NCBI RefSeq assembly: GCF_003589595.1
Contig: NW_020653200.1
Coordinates: 4,236,532 to 4,300,531 of the forward strand
From: Hyposmocoma kahamanoa
Taxonomy: Eukaryota > Arthropoda > Insecta > Lepidoptera > Cosmopterigidae
Direction: 5' to 3'
DNA: 64,000 bases
Part shown: positions 1 through 9,626 of the stretch, in pieces
Position numbering within the stretch: the first letter of the stretch is position 1
Layout: each line of letters opens with the position of its first letter
Program-made: the position numbers and the translations under genes
Notes under the pieces: generated by a model
What the model was told of the DNA's origin: nothing
The model's database searches: none
Seen by the model: only the letters and a program-made list of their open reading frames with translations

Positions 1-635
1 AAATTGTTTAAACTTGAGCTTGTATACACCAAACCATTTAAATTCAAGTAAAGGCATTATATAATGGAATTATAGAAAGGGTTATTTATAGTGCAATAAA
101 TAATTGCAAATCAATCACATAATCCATAAATAACTCAAAAATCCTTTCACAAATTTGAATTGAATTGGTAATTCAATTGTACACCCGTGCATAAACTATG
201 ATTAAATATCTTGAAATACTTAGTTATCACTTCTCAACGACATTGCTAGTAGTTTTACACTATTACTGTATTTATATTTTTTGTAATCTGAAATGTACAG
301 GATACTTTCCAATAAAATGCATTCACAGAAGTAATTTTTTTATTTTATAAGGCATACCAAACCAGATTTAAAGTTTGAACTATTCTAGGCTTAAGATATT
401 TTTTAAAAGTCAACATCTCAGTCAAGTCCTATGTCGGCTGACTGTTAGACAATTTATGCAATAACAAATAGCAAGCTCTCCTTACATTGATATATGGTAA
501 ATTCAGACACATGAGGACATATCTTAGGATACATACATCAGTGTTCACTTATGAATTTAATTAGGATCGGATTATGGTTGGAAAAAGGCATTTTTAGACT
601 AGGCCTCATTTATTATGTTTCTTCTTGGTTTTCAG

Positions 636-1590
636 CTGCCGGGCCTGCAATCGTGACAACTGTGGTACCAGTGGGCCCTCATCCAACGCATATGATATGC
701 CCTAGTTGCCATGCTGAAATTAATACAGCCACTACAACTAAGCCAGGCGCTATTGCTTATATATCATCAATTATTTTGTGCGGCATTGGGTAAAATATTT
801 TAAAATTTTTCAGAATTATTTAATGTTAACATATTTTTTATGCAAAAATTGTAACTCAGAGACTGGATTTTCAACATAATTTCAAAATTAGAAACACTGC
901 ACCATCCCTGAGAGGTCACAAATATGAATAATATAACAACAAGTCATGGTGCAAGGATTATCTTTTCAGTAAACTCACTTGATGATTCACAAAACCTCAA
1001 TACAAGCCACTACCAATAAACAAATGCCGCATAAAGTGGCTTTGAATAGTCGAAACTCCTAACAAATGTGACATTGAAACAAGCACTGTGCAACCTCTCA
1101 AAACACACTCACCTATTTCACAAATTGATTTCCATTTAAAAAAATATGACTTCAATGGTATCCTAGTCTTATTTTGCTCTAAAATTTTAGAGTGATTATT
1201 TCATTTCTGAAATCCAAGACTAAATTTCAAAATATGAATATGGGAGATGGATTTCACTAATTTACAGACTGGTGCTCAAGTTACATGGTTGTGTGGTTGA
1301 GGCACCATAGTGTCAGTAATAAATACGATTTGACAGACTGGTGCTCATGTTACATGGCTGTGTGGTTGAAGCAGCATAGTAAAAACAGCCCATTTAGTGT
1401 TTATTTCAAGTAAATAGTACAAGGAATTCATTTGAGGCAAGGTTATTGATTTGTTTATTTAAAAAAAACTTGTTGCAGATGTTTTCTTGGTTGCTGCCTA
1501 ATCCCTTGCTGCATAAACAGCTGCATGGATATCCACCACAAATGTCCCAACTGCAACGCATACCTTGGCTGTTACCGCAGGCACCGATAA
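636..1590 (+). CDS. LITAF-domain protein, last two coding exons (5' part outside or not found)
   Basis: Two exons join in frame: 636-789 (after a TTTCAG acceptor, before GTAAAA) and 1479-1590 (after TTGCAG), with stop TAA at 1588-1590. The joined protein has the LITAF layout: CPSC zinc half-site, a hydrophobic stretch rich in Gly and Cys (ISSIILCGIGCFLGCC), then HKCPNC as the second half-site and a short basic C-terminus. LITAF-like proteins sit on the cytosolic face of late endosome/lysosome membranes; the two CxxC half-sites bind zinc and the hydrophobic stretch inserts into the membrane. The ATG at 551 is open in this frame but lies upstream of the acceptor, so it is probably intronic. The Pro-rich N-terminal exon usual in the family was not found, so the model is partial. 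Which LITAF paralogue this is cannot be told. Family assignment is very likely; the 5' end is uncertain. Confidence 0.87.
1264..1382. repeat. two-copy direct tandem repeat, period 69 bp, in LITAF intron
   Basis: A segment starting ACAGACTGGTGCTCA at 1264 recurs at 1333 with few changes, covering roughly 50 matching bases per copy. It lies in the intron between the two LITAF exons. No function is suggested. Confidence 0.75.
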
Positions 1591-1680
1591 AACAAATGCT
1601 TATACTTAATACAAGTAAGCTATGAGAAACCAAGTGTCAAACAAAAGCAAATTAGAGATAAGCTTCATAAATAATATTAC

Positions 1681-1686
1681 AATAAA
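1681..1686 (+). terminator. candidate polyadenylation signal for the LITAF gene
   Basis: AATAAA lies about 90 nt after the LITAF stop codon, on the same strand. This is a motif match only. Confidence 0.5.
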
Positions 1687-2596
1687 AAATGTTTTGTTTG
1701 TGTTGGTATTTGATAACTAATGCAGGTCTATACAAATGCCATTAGACATACTACACTACTTTGTTTAGTATAGACGCTTCCCTTAGGAGTGACTCTGCAA
1801 ACATCACCTGACCCTGTACAATGATCTGAATCATGAATCTACTGATATGTATCTGTCTATATCTAGTGAATGTCTAAGGTAATGGAATTTGCAACCAGTG
1901 ATTTTGAATGCAATTGTTATTATCGCATATGGGATAAGAGATAATTATATATTATACAACTTGATAAAGATTATACAATTTTATACTCTGAAAGATCTGA
2001 AATCACAATCATATTGTAAGATATTTTTTTATTTAATATATTTATACATGATTTACATTATTATTCTGTAAGTGATTCTTTTAAATGATGTTATTAATAT
2101 TAAAGGTAATAAGCTTCTTATACTCTATTGTGTGAGGAGTATTGTAATAAAATCTTATAAAAATTTATTAAAAAAAAATATGTTATATGTATTGCGTAAT
2201 GCATGTTTGGCATTATTTAATTTTAGTTAATTTTGTTAGAAGTTGTGGCTTCTAAGTGTTGTGTAAAAATGTGAGTTAGTTCTAATAATACATATATTAA
2301 CAATTATGTTAAGTGGGTGGGTTGAAAGATCCTCAATGTAGGGTTTCCGTTTGCATCAGTAGCGACATACGCGCGTGTTTGTCGACTCAATGTAAAGAGC
2401 ATCTTCAGAGCCCAGAATGCTCATCTTGAGTGTTTGCTGTCTATTCTACGTACCGCGTCTTGGCCGATAGACACGATAAAGTGGATTGTGATTTACCTTT
2501 CTGGACTTATCGATTGTGTTCACACGTACCGTCTATAAACTTCTATCTACTACAGCATTTATAATTAGTGGAATAACTAAATTATAGACAATACTA
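1687..2596. other. intergenic AT-rich DNA, no gene seen
   Basis: No exon-like or conserved coding signal was recognised. The 60-codon open frame at 1889 is low-complexity AT-rich sequence. A second AATAAA-type site occurs near 2146. Confidence 0.5.
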
Positions 2597-3003
2597 CTGC
2601 CGATCGCTAACTAAGGGTCGTATTCTAGAAATCTACTCAATGCTCAAGTCAAGATTTGAGTATGGCGCTCGAAATCATACTCAAGTCCCTGCCATTAGGG
2701 TCGTATTTCCAGTGCTTGAAATCATACTCAGATCCTGACTTGAGCATTGAGTAGAGTTCTGAAATACGACCCTAAAACGCGGCTAAGCGACAAAATAATT
2801 TTTTGAGATGACACAAAAACCCTTATCTTAGGTTTTGAATATTGAAATTGTTTGATGATATTTCAGCTATAAGTTACGATAACTCAAACACGTTAACTAA
2901 TTTTAACTGTTTTTAAAAGAGAATTTTGTGCTCTATTTTATGCTGTTTAAAATGGTTATTTGACCATTTGTCACTCAGCCGCGTTTTTGTTGATGGACGG
3001 CAG
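2597..3003. mobile_element. MITE with CTGCCG termini and 4-bp duplication, interrupted by another MITE
   Basis: Left end CTGCCGATCGC, right end GATGGACGGCAG, flanked on both sides by ACTA (2593-2596 and 3004-3007). Inside the ends are inverted GCGGCTAAGCGACAAA / TTTGTCACTCAGCCGC. A second MITE (2615-2772) is inserted in the left arm. Subtracting it and its TAA duplication leaves about 246 bp, close to the 257-bp sister copy at 49815-50071. A fixed 4-bp duplication that is not TTAA argues against piggyBac; the superfamily is unresolved. Confidence 0.75.
2615..2772. mobile_element. Harbinger-like foldback MITE, copy 1 (nested)
   Basis: Termini GGGTCGTATTC and its reverse complement, flanked by TAA on both sides. 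The whole element is an imperfect palindrome built from TACTCAATGCTCAAGTC and its complement. Trinucleotide TWA duplications with GGG-starting termini fit PIF/Harbinger-type (Tourist) MITEs. It is inserted in the left arm of the element at 2597-3003. Confidence 0.8.
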
Positions 3004-4383
3004 ACTAGTTTCCAGTACATACCTGAATATTTTTTCGCTTTTAAAATAACCACGACTTATATGACTAATTTTGTGATTTATTTATTATTTTAAGATAATG
3101 GAAAGTAATTTTATAAAAAGCTTCAATGTAATATAATTAAACTTTGAGTAAATTATTGTCAACAATACATCACAATAACATTAAAAATGTTTATTTTATT
3201 GAGAATTTCCTTTACTATTATATGAATTAACTAAATACGCATTATAATAATGCAATGACAGCAGATAATAGTAATGTAAGTATAACAGAATAAGCCGCCG
3301 TTCAACCGGCGGCGGTCTTAATGAGTAGCAATTTATATCAGCAACCTTAGAATAGAAAATTTAGGGAGTTGCAAATTAATAGTTCTTAATTAATAGGTCT
3401 CGGCCATTTGACTTACTGTAAGTCATGGGGTCTCAGTGAGTTAACGCATTAAAATGAGCGCAGTGTTCGAATAACTGCTCTACCTTTATAGTCAAGAGTA
3501 ATACAAGGAGTAGAATAATACAGGAATGGAAGAGTGCTATTAACATTTTATTACGCTTTTGAGTTATTTCCATAAATGCTGCTTTGAGAAAAATTACGAT
3601 TTTTTTTGTTTATTTTATCTATCTACGTTTAACGAGTCACAAAATTTTAGAATTAATCTCTCGTAAGTTAAAAAGATATCGAAAAATTAGACATGTTGAA
3701 TATGGATTTATTGTCTTGGTTCGCGTAAAAATCCTAAACTTTAACAGAATACGTAAACGACCTGTGGCTGAGTGTACACCATGCCATGGTATCTTGGAAC
3801 AATTATATCTTTCTAATTTTTGGAACAAATGAGGTGGAACGTTGAAAATACTGCCATCTACTGTCGTTTTCAAGAAAAAACTGCCGTTAAAGCCAATTTT
3901 ATCGTTTGAAAAGTGCAAGTCTTTGAGTGTTACTAGATGGCCCTACTCACAAACTAATAAGAGTTACCCTACTGTATGATAATAAAACGTTGACAATATT
4001 TTTTTTCTTATTTTTTGGCACCTTGGCGTGCAGCCTTTGGCCATATGCAATTTCCATTGAGTTGCCAATTTTTTATAATTCTTCCATATGAATATTTTCT
4101 TCCTTCTTGAGACTTCAGGACATCATCGTCATCGCAGTTGTTGTTGTAGAACTTTGATGTGGGTTTTTGGATATTAATATGAAGTTAAAAACGGGAAAAG
4201 GAAATCGCGGAATAAAAATAAAAACAAACGGAATTTTGGAAAGGTTAGGGTAGGCAGTATATTTAAAATTAAATCTAAACAATGAAGGATGGAAATTATG
4301 AAAGGAAATGGAAATGAGATGGTATAGCTGAAAATAATGATAGTTGGAAAAATAATAATCTAAATTTTTAATATAATTTTTCA
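3004..4383. other. intergenic DNA, no gene seen
   Basis: Mostly AT-rich. It holds a small GC palindrome near 3295-3315, two AGATGGC-type motifs near 3850 and 3943, and the probable 3' flank of the LINE remnant that follows. The open frames at 3584 and 3637 overlap on opposite strands and show no recognisable protein. Confidence 0.45.
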
Positions 4384-4749
4384 TTATGAACTGAGCCAAT
4401 GCATTATAAACGGAATATTATACGATAATAACAAAGGAATAGAATATGTTGGTAAAAGAATTTGTAAAGAAATTATAGATTGAAAAAACGAAGCACTGTC
4501 ATATCTTGGACAGGAAAAGAAAAGGTGGTTCAGACTGCCAATGCCTTTTTCGCATACGCACATTGAATCAGGTGTTATACTAAGTCTAGCAAGATGTTCA
4601 GATGAGCAAGTATGTCCTAATCTCATTCTTGTAATGATTGAAGTAACACGTTTCTCAAAATGTGTACGCGAAAACCAGGGTTTGACTGGGATGTCGGACT
4701 GTAAATCATGAAAATATATGCCCGTAGATTTACTGCTTGCTTCCCACAC
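4384..4749 (-). pseudogene. non-LTR retrotransposon ORF2 C-terminal remnant
   Basis: The minus strand encodes about 120 residues with the C-terminal signature of jockey/R1-type ORF2: the motif TRMRLGHTCSSEHLARL, then a Cys/His cluster (CVCEKGIGSLNHLFFSCPRY). This cluster normally follows the reverse transcriptase or RNase H region. No reverse transcriptase motif is found upstream on the same strand, so this is a 5'-truncated copy. It is a dead fragment; the clade cannot be fixed from so little. Confidence 0.75.
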
Positions 4750-4928
4750 ATGGCAGCTTTAAACATTTTAATGAATGAAACGAAAGAAAAGTATTTGAAA
4801 TGTGGCAAAAATTATACTGGTGGTTTTTTGAACTGAATTCAAAAAATATATATCGTCTGTATGGTCCACCTCATCTTATGCAGGGTATAAGACATAATCT
4901 TTTAAACAAAAAACAAACAATTTTAAAC

Positions 4929-6321
4929 AAAAAATTTAGAATTTAAGGAAGACGGAGGAAGTAAATTAGCCTTCTGGTCGCATGTAGAATCACTATACAA
5001 TCGTGGACCAGAATACAAAGGTGTAAAGCTGCTGAACAAATTAACATCTCAGCATGTAATTCCTAAACTCATACCAAAAAAGAGGGTTAAACACTGTACG
5101 CAAGTCTTCAGTGAAAGTGTTAGCCGAACAATGGGATATATGGCAGGTTTTATTTTTAAGAAGTTCTCGTTGTTACTACTTAATGGTTTTATAGCAATTT
5201 TTTTCCATTTTTATTAAATGGCGTAGTTATTGATTGCAATACATGTGATCCATTATTTCTATCTAACTATACGCGAACACAAGATAACCAACCTTACGCC
5301 AAGTGAGTCAATACAACGGAAGCGAATATTTTACATAATTAAATAGTGATCATACCCCTTACATACAAGTTATTTTAGAAATAACGATAAAGCTCGCTTA
5401 TATAAAAAACATATTTTTATTCTTTTCAGAGACAAGGAGACTACCAGAAGGCAGTGCGGACACAACAGACCTCCTATTTTTTTATCGTTTATTCGATAGC
5501 GTTAATGGGAATTACCGCAAACCTGCAAGTGGAAAGTTTTATAGAAGTGCAGTAACTCCGCGATCCCCACATCATTGTACATGGTATAAAAATGTATCTG
5601 TGTTAAAGTCGATGAAATTCATCTCAAAAAGTGGTAACAGAGTAACTGTGCCGTCTATAACGATTTGGGTAAAGAGTTCGGGTTAAAGCTTTTGTTACTC
5701 TAACTGAATACTTGCATTCTGTAGGTTCGATATTGCTGCGCCACATAAATCAAGATCCGTTGGAAAGATTTTTAGGGGCATTCAGAGCACATGGTCTGCG
5801 CAACATTATGCCAACTGCTTGTCCTTTTGTAAATTCTTACAAAGCTTTGTTAATTTTCAACATAACGTCACACAATGCAGTTGGAGCTAATTGTAAAAAA
5901 AGATAATGCAGAACTATTGCATTCTCTAAAAAAATTATTAACTGAAAACGTACCTCAACTAGACCCAATTAACTTTGAAATAAGTGATGAACATTTGTGT
6001 ATAAGGGATGCTGATGTAAATAATTTAATTTTGAATCCCGAAAAAAAAGAAAAGTGCGCAGCAGTATCATACTGCAGTGGGTGCTTAATATATCTTTTAT
6101 AAAACAAAGTGTATAAGGATTGTCAAACTTGCAAACAAGATTTGGAATCAGAGCAGATGAAAGATTTTCATCAATACATCAAAATAAAAGAGTATGACGA
6201 ATCAAAAACTTGGTTTTGTTACCCAAGTCGTGAGGCGTTCGCATATTTTTTCATAGTGGAGAATATAGTGACAGATGTTTTAAAAACTAAATGTAATACA
6301 AAAAAAAATATGACTATTTAG
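4929..6321 (+). pseudogene. P-element / THAP9-type transposase relic
   Basis: Consecutive plus-strand segments read as the middle and end of a P-type transposase: 4935-5150 (LAFWSHVESLYNRGPEYKG, then LTSQHVIPK), an intron-like or deleted gap to about 5430, 5430-5690 (TTDLLFFYRLFDSVNG), 5712-5900 (HINQDPLERFLGAFRAHG, NIMPTACPFVNSYK), and 5900-6321 (a C-terminal block with CxxC and ESKTWFCYPSREAF). The NQDPLE block is diagnostic for P/THAP9 transposases. The frame is broken at an A-run near 5895-5901 and by an in-frame TAA at 6100-6102. The N-terminal THAP zinc finger is not seen. It cannot encode an active enzyme. Confidence 0.82.
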
Positions 6322-8155
6322 AAGTCATAGTTACAATGCACATGAATTTCAATTTTGTAACTTGTCCTAGTCACAAGAGCATTTTGATAAAATTAATGCT
6401 TAAAAAAACAATTTTATTGTTTATTAATAAATGGTGCCAGGAAATTAATTACCTGCTATTAGGAAACTTTTTGGGATGAAAGTGATGAAATGAAAGTTGC
6501 AGCTCATAAATTATTATGTAAAACATAAATTACATTAAAATAAATAAAAATGTATATGATGAACGATACTTATTTTCCTTTCCTTTGTTCCCATTTATGT
6601 GAAAATTGCATAAACTATTGTTTTCAAGGTTTTTGTAGCCTTGAAAACAATAATTTATTAAAATATCATAAAAACTTGTAGGAGCTAGGTACCATGCAGG
6701 TTTATAGGTACTACCTATAAATTTACATATATTGTGGTGTAGCTTTAGTTCATGAAATGCCCACTAGATGGCAGTACATTCGTTACCTCGAGTTACATAT
6801 CTATAAGGGTATGTTGATACTGCTGGTACAGCTAAGCACAGAGTACATTGAATATATGCTGCTAAGTAATCCAAGATAATTTATTTCGACGAACATTATT
6901 TCTCACCCGTGAGGTTAGCTTTATTTGAAATGAGGTTAAAACTACAAAAATATAAATATATACATTATTGTCGGGGGCTCATACACTATTTGCGAGGAGC
7001 CAAAAAAAGAAAAAACTGTTAGAGGAAAAAATAACTTCGCCTTTACATTATGGGCAATATGTGCTGCCATCTATCCACTATTAATAGTACTACATATTTA
7101 ATTTTATACAAAGCATGTAGCAAATTAATGAGCTGCATTTTTGGCAAGGAGAGGAAAACGATTATGTATGTAAGATCACAGGACAGGTTAGATTCCTTAC
7201 TTCTGCGAGCTTTTGTGAAACTGTCATTAACTTCTATTCTATTCTATTTTTAAAAAGAAGAATGGCTTCTCTTTTAGAATTTTGCCAATGTCTAGTCAGT
7301 CATGGGAGCTACACTTTTATTTATTTTCCAATGTTTAAGCATTTAACATGTCATTAACTTATCCTTTTGTATGTTGCTACTTTGATAGGACATGTGTTAC
7401 GTCAATTTTGTCATTAAATGTTACCATTAATGTAAAACCTGCATCGGATATCGCCGATTAAATGTGTTTTGCAAGTGATTCCCTTTAATCATGACAATCA
7501 TATGTTATATTCAAGTATTTCATTACGTTTCATAAAAAAAGTTGTCTGGTTTAATTTTTTTTCTGTCATTGCTCCTACATAGAGCGCAATTTACTCGATA
7601 TAACAGTAGTGATAGTAAGGAAAATATTAAGCGTCTACGAAAATTAATCATATTATTTCATTGGTTGTTAACTATTAGATTTATGGAAAATAACTAAAGT
7701 GTCTTGTCACGAGCGATCGCAGCGGCTAGTTTTAATATCGACAGACGCCTGCATCTGTATTCGAAGAATAATATGTCTATACTTATTATCAATAAGTAAA
7801 CAAATAGGTACATATATTTTGGATACATCCTCGAGTCGCGCGTGACTGGTTGAGATGTATATTATTTTGCAGTCGCCACTACAGAACAAGAAATACAATA
7901 GTAAAAATCTCGAAAATCGTTGAAAAATGCCTTATTGTGTTACTTTGAAATGCAAAAATGATAGTCGCACTTACAATATTGTTCTGGTGTTTCATATTAT
8001 CGTTAAGTCTTGTTTAATTTAATTCAAACAAAAACATCCGAGTCGCGGCTGCGTTATTTGGTATGGTATATGACTAATTTGAATAAATAGGAACGCGTGC
8101 GAATCAGCCGCTAGCGATTAGCTGCTTAGTGGAAAATTTCTTTTATGTATTAGTA
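6322..8155. other. intergenic AT-rich DNA, no gene seen
   Basis: Contains a 14-bp-arm hairpin (6616-6629 / 6639-6652) and a good CCACTAGATGGCAG motif at 6768-6781. The short open frames at 7050 and 7707 look like chance. The inverted termini of the P-type relic were not found here. Confidence 0.45.
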
Positions 8156-9380
8156 CAGTCAATTCGGGTAACTTTGAATCGTGGTGTAACTTTGAACGTA
8201 GTTGCGTAAAAGATTTAAAAATTTATTTTATATATGGCAATCTTTTATTTTTAGTATTGAAACTGTGTAAATCGGAACAAAATTGTTAAACGAAAGTTAT
8301 GAAAGAAAAAAGTAATGTTAAATTGTATTTTTTTAAACTTTCGCGGTTTTTTCTTGGCGAAAGTAGTTTGGTGTGATTTGTTGCTCAGTTTTAGAATCGG
8401 AATTAAATATATAAATCTGAATATTGACTGGTAAGTTTTGGTTTCCACACTTAAGTAGAGGTTTATATATCGCTTTTTTAAAGAATAATTAAATTTGGTT
8501 TTGTATTTACGCGTAAAACGAATTAGATTTTGACGACGTTACCAAACAGAGAAATTTGGGTAACTTTGAATGTGTTTGACTGTGTTTTTAGAGAAGAGAG
8601 TAGTCTGTTTCTAGGGAGAGTTCTAAAAGTTACTCCTTTGGAAATTACTGTCTCAGTGCTCCAAAAATACTTTTTAGGAGGTTGGTCTTGGCCCTCTAAC
8701 GTTGAGACATGTCAAGTTAATAAAGCCGATATTGTGAATATTATAAAAGAGCAACAGCTATCTAGAAAAGGCGGCCGTATTTATATTGATGACGACATTT
8801 TATTCAAGGAGTGGGGTGAATAGATTTTTGTTATGTATTTGCTTTGCCTAAAATAATTGTTATAGGTTATTCATTTTGATCTCGTTTGATAGCTAAATAA
8901 GCGTAGAATTTATTATTAAACAGAAAATTTTCATTTTTATTCGCATTAATTAAAAAATCTAAAAAAAAAAACAAGTTTTTCATTTCAATTAAATTAGTTC
9001 GTCTCGTTTTATTATGGCAATACCAAGTCAAATGTCGTTTTTGAACGCACTGTCAGGAATATTTGGACAGATTCACATCTAAAAAATATGAATATGTCGT
9101 ATAATCTTATACAAACTGTAAAATATCTAGAAAATATACGGTTTCCATATCGAAGGCTAATCTTATTCAAAGTTACCCAAAATTCAAGGCAACTTTGAAT
9201 GTGACTTTTGGAGCAAATCTAGAACAGTTTTGTTGAATAATTACTAAATTCCTTCTATAAGAACGAAAAAAGGGCTTAAAAGAACACTATTCAGTTAATA
9301 AAGTAATTGTTAAGAAACATAATTAAATTTGAAATTATTAGAAAAACGCAAAAAATGTTCAAAGTTACCCGAATTGACTG
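8156..9380 (+). mobile_element. TIR transposon, 1.2 kb, 23-bp perfect termini, TA duplication
   Basis: The first 23 bp (starting CAGTCAATTCGGGTAAC) are the exact reverse complement of 9358-9380. The element is flanked by TA at 8154-8155 and 9381-9382. TAACTTTGAA-type pieces of the terminus recur inside, near 8186, 8566 and 9165-9200, like subterminal transposase sites. TA duplications with CAGT-starting ends suggest the Tc1/mariner superfamily, possibly pogo-like. It carries one short open frame (8530-8823) and no full transposase, so it is an internally deleted copy. It ends about 245 bp before the ATAD3 start codon. Confidence 0.82.
8530..8823 (+). CDS. 97-codon ORF inside the TIR element (transposase C-terminal remnant?)
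   Basis: An uninterrupted frame ends at TAG 8821-8823. The listed start codon is TTG, and an in-frame TAG lies just upstream, so the true start is unknown. The protein has a V-x-V-L-Q-x-Y-F block followed by W-S-W-P and a D-I-V motif (VNKADIVNII). These resemble, by memory only, the tail domain found after the DDE region in some arthropod pogo-like transposases. No DDE catalytic motif is present. It is probably what remains after internal deletion of the element; a domesticated role cannot be excluded. Confidence 0.4.
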   Translation: MTTLPNREIWVTLNVFDCVFREESSLFLGRVLKVTPLEITVSVLQKYFLGGWSWPSNVETCQVNKADIVNIIKEQQLSRKGGRIYIDDDILFKEWGE

Positions 9381-9626
9381 TAACACAAATTCACAAATAA
9401 TTATTAATAATAATAACGTATAGATGGCAGTGGCCTTATGCGTTCCATTTTCAAAGCACTTGGACAACGCTTCATGGTCTATGGTCGATCTTGGAATTAC
9501 TTCTCTTACTTATCTATGGATCCTTACCCTTTGGCAGAGGGTTCTGAAAGTTTGCGTTATTATTAGAAATAGTTTATATTTACGTGTTCAAAGATCGTTT
9601 TATGAATTAGGTTACCATTCACAAAC

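Noticed and set aside
551..635. ATG at 551 as the start of the LITAF protein
   Set aside because: A TTTCAG acceptor sits at 630-635 and the family normally has a Pro-rich N-terminal exon; the 551-635 translation looks like intron.
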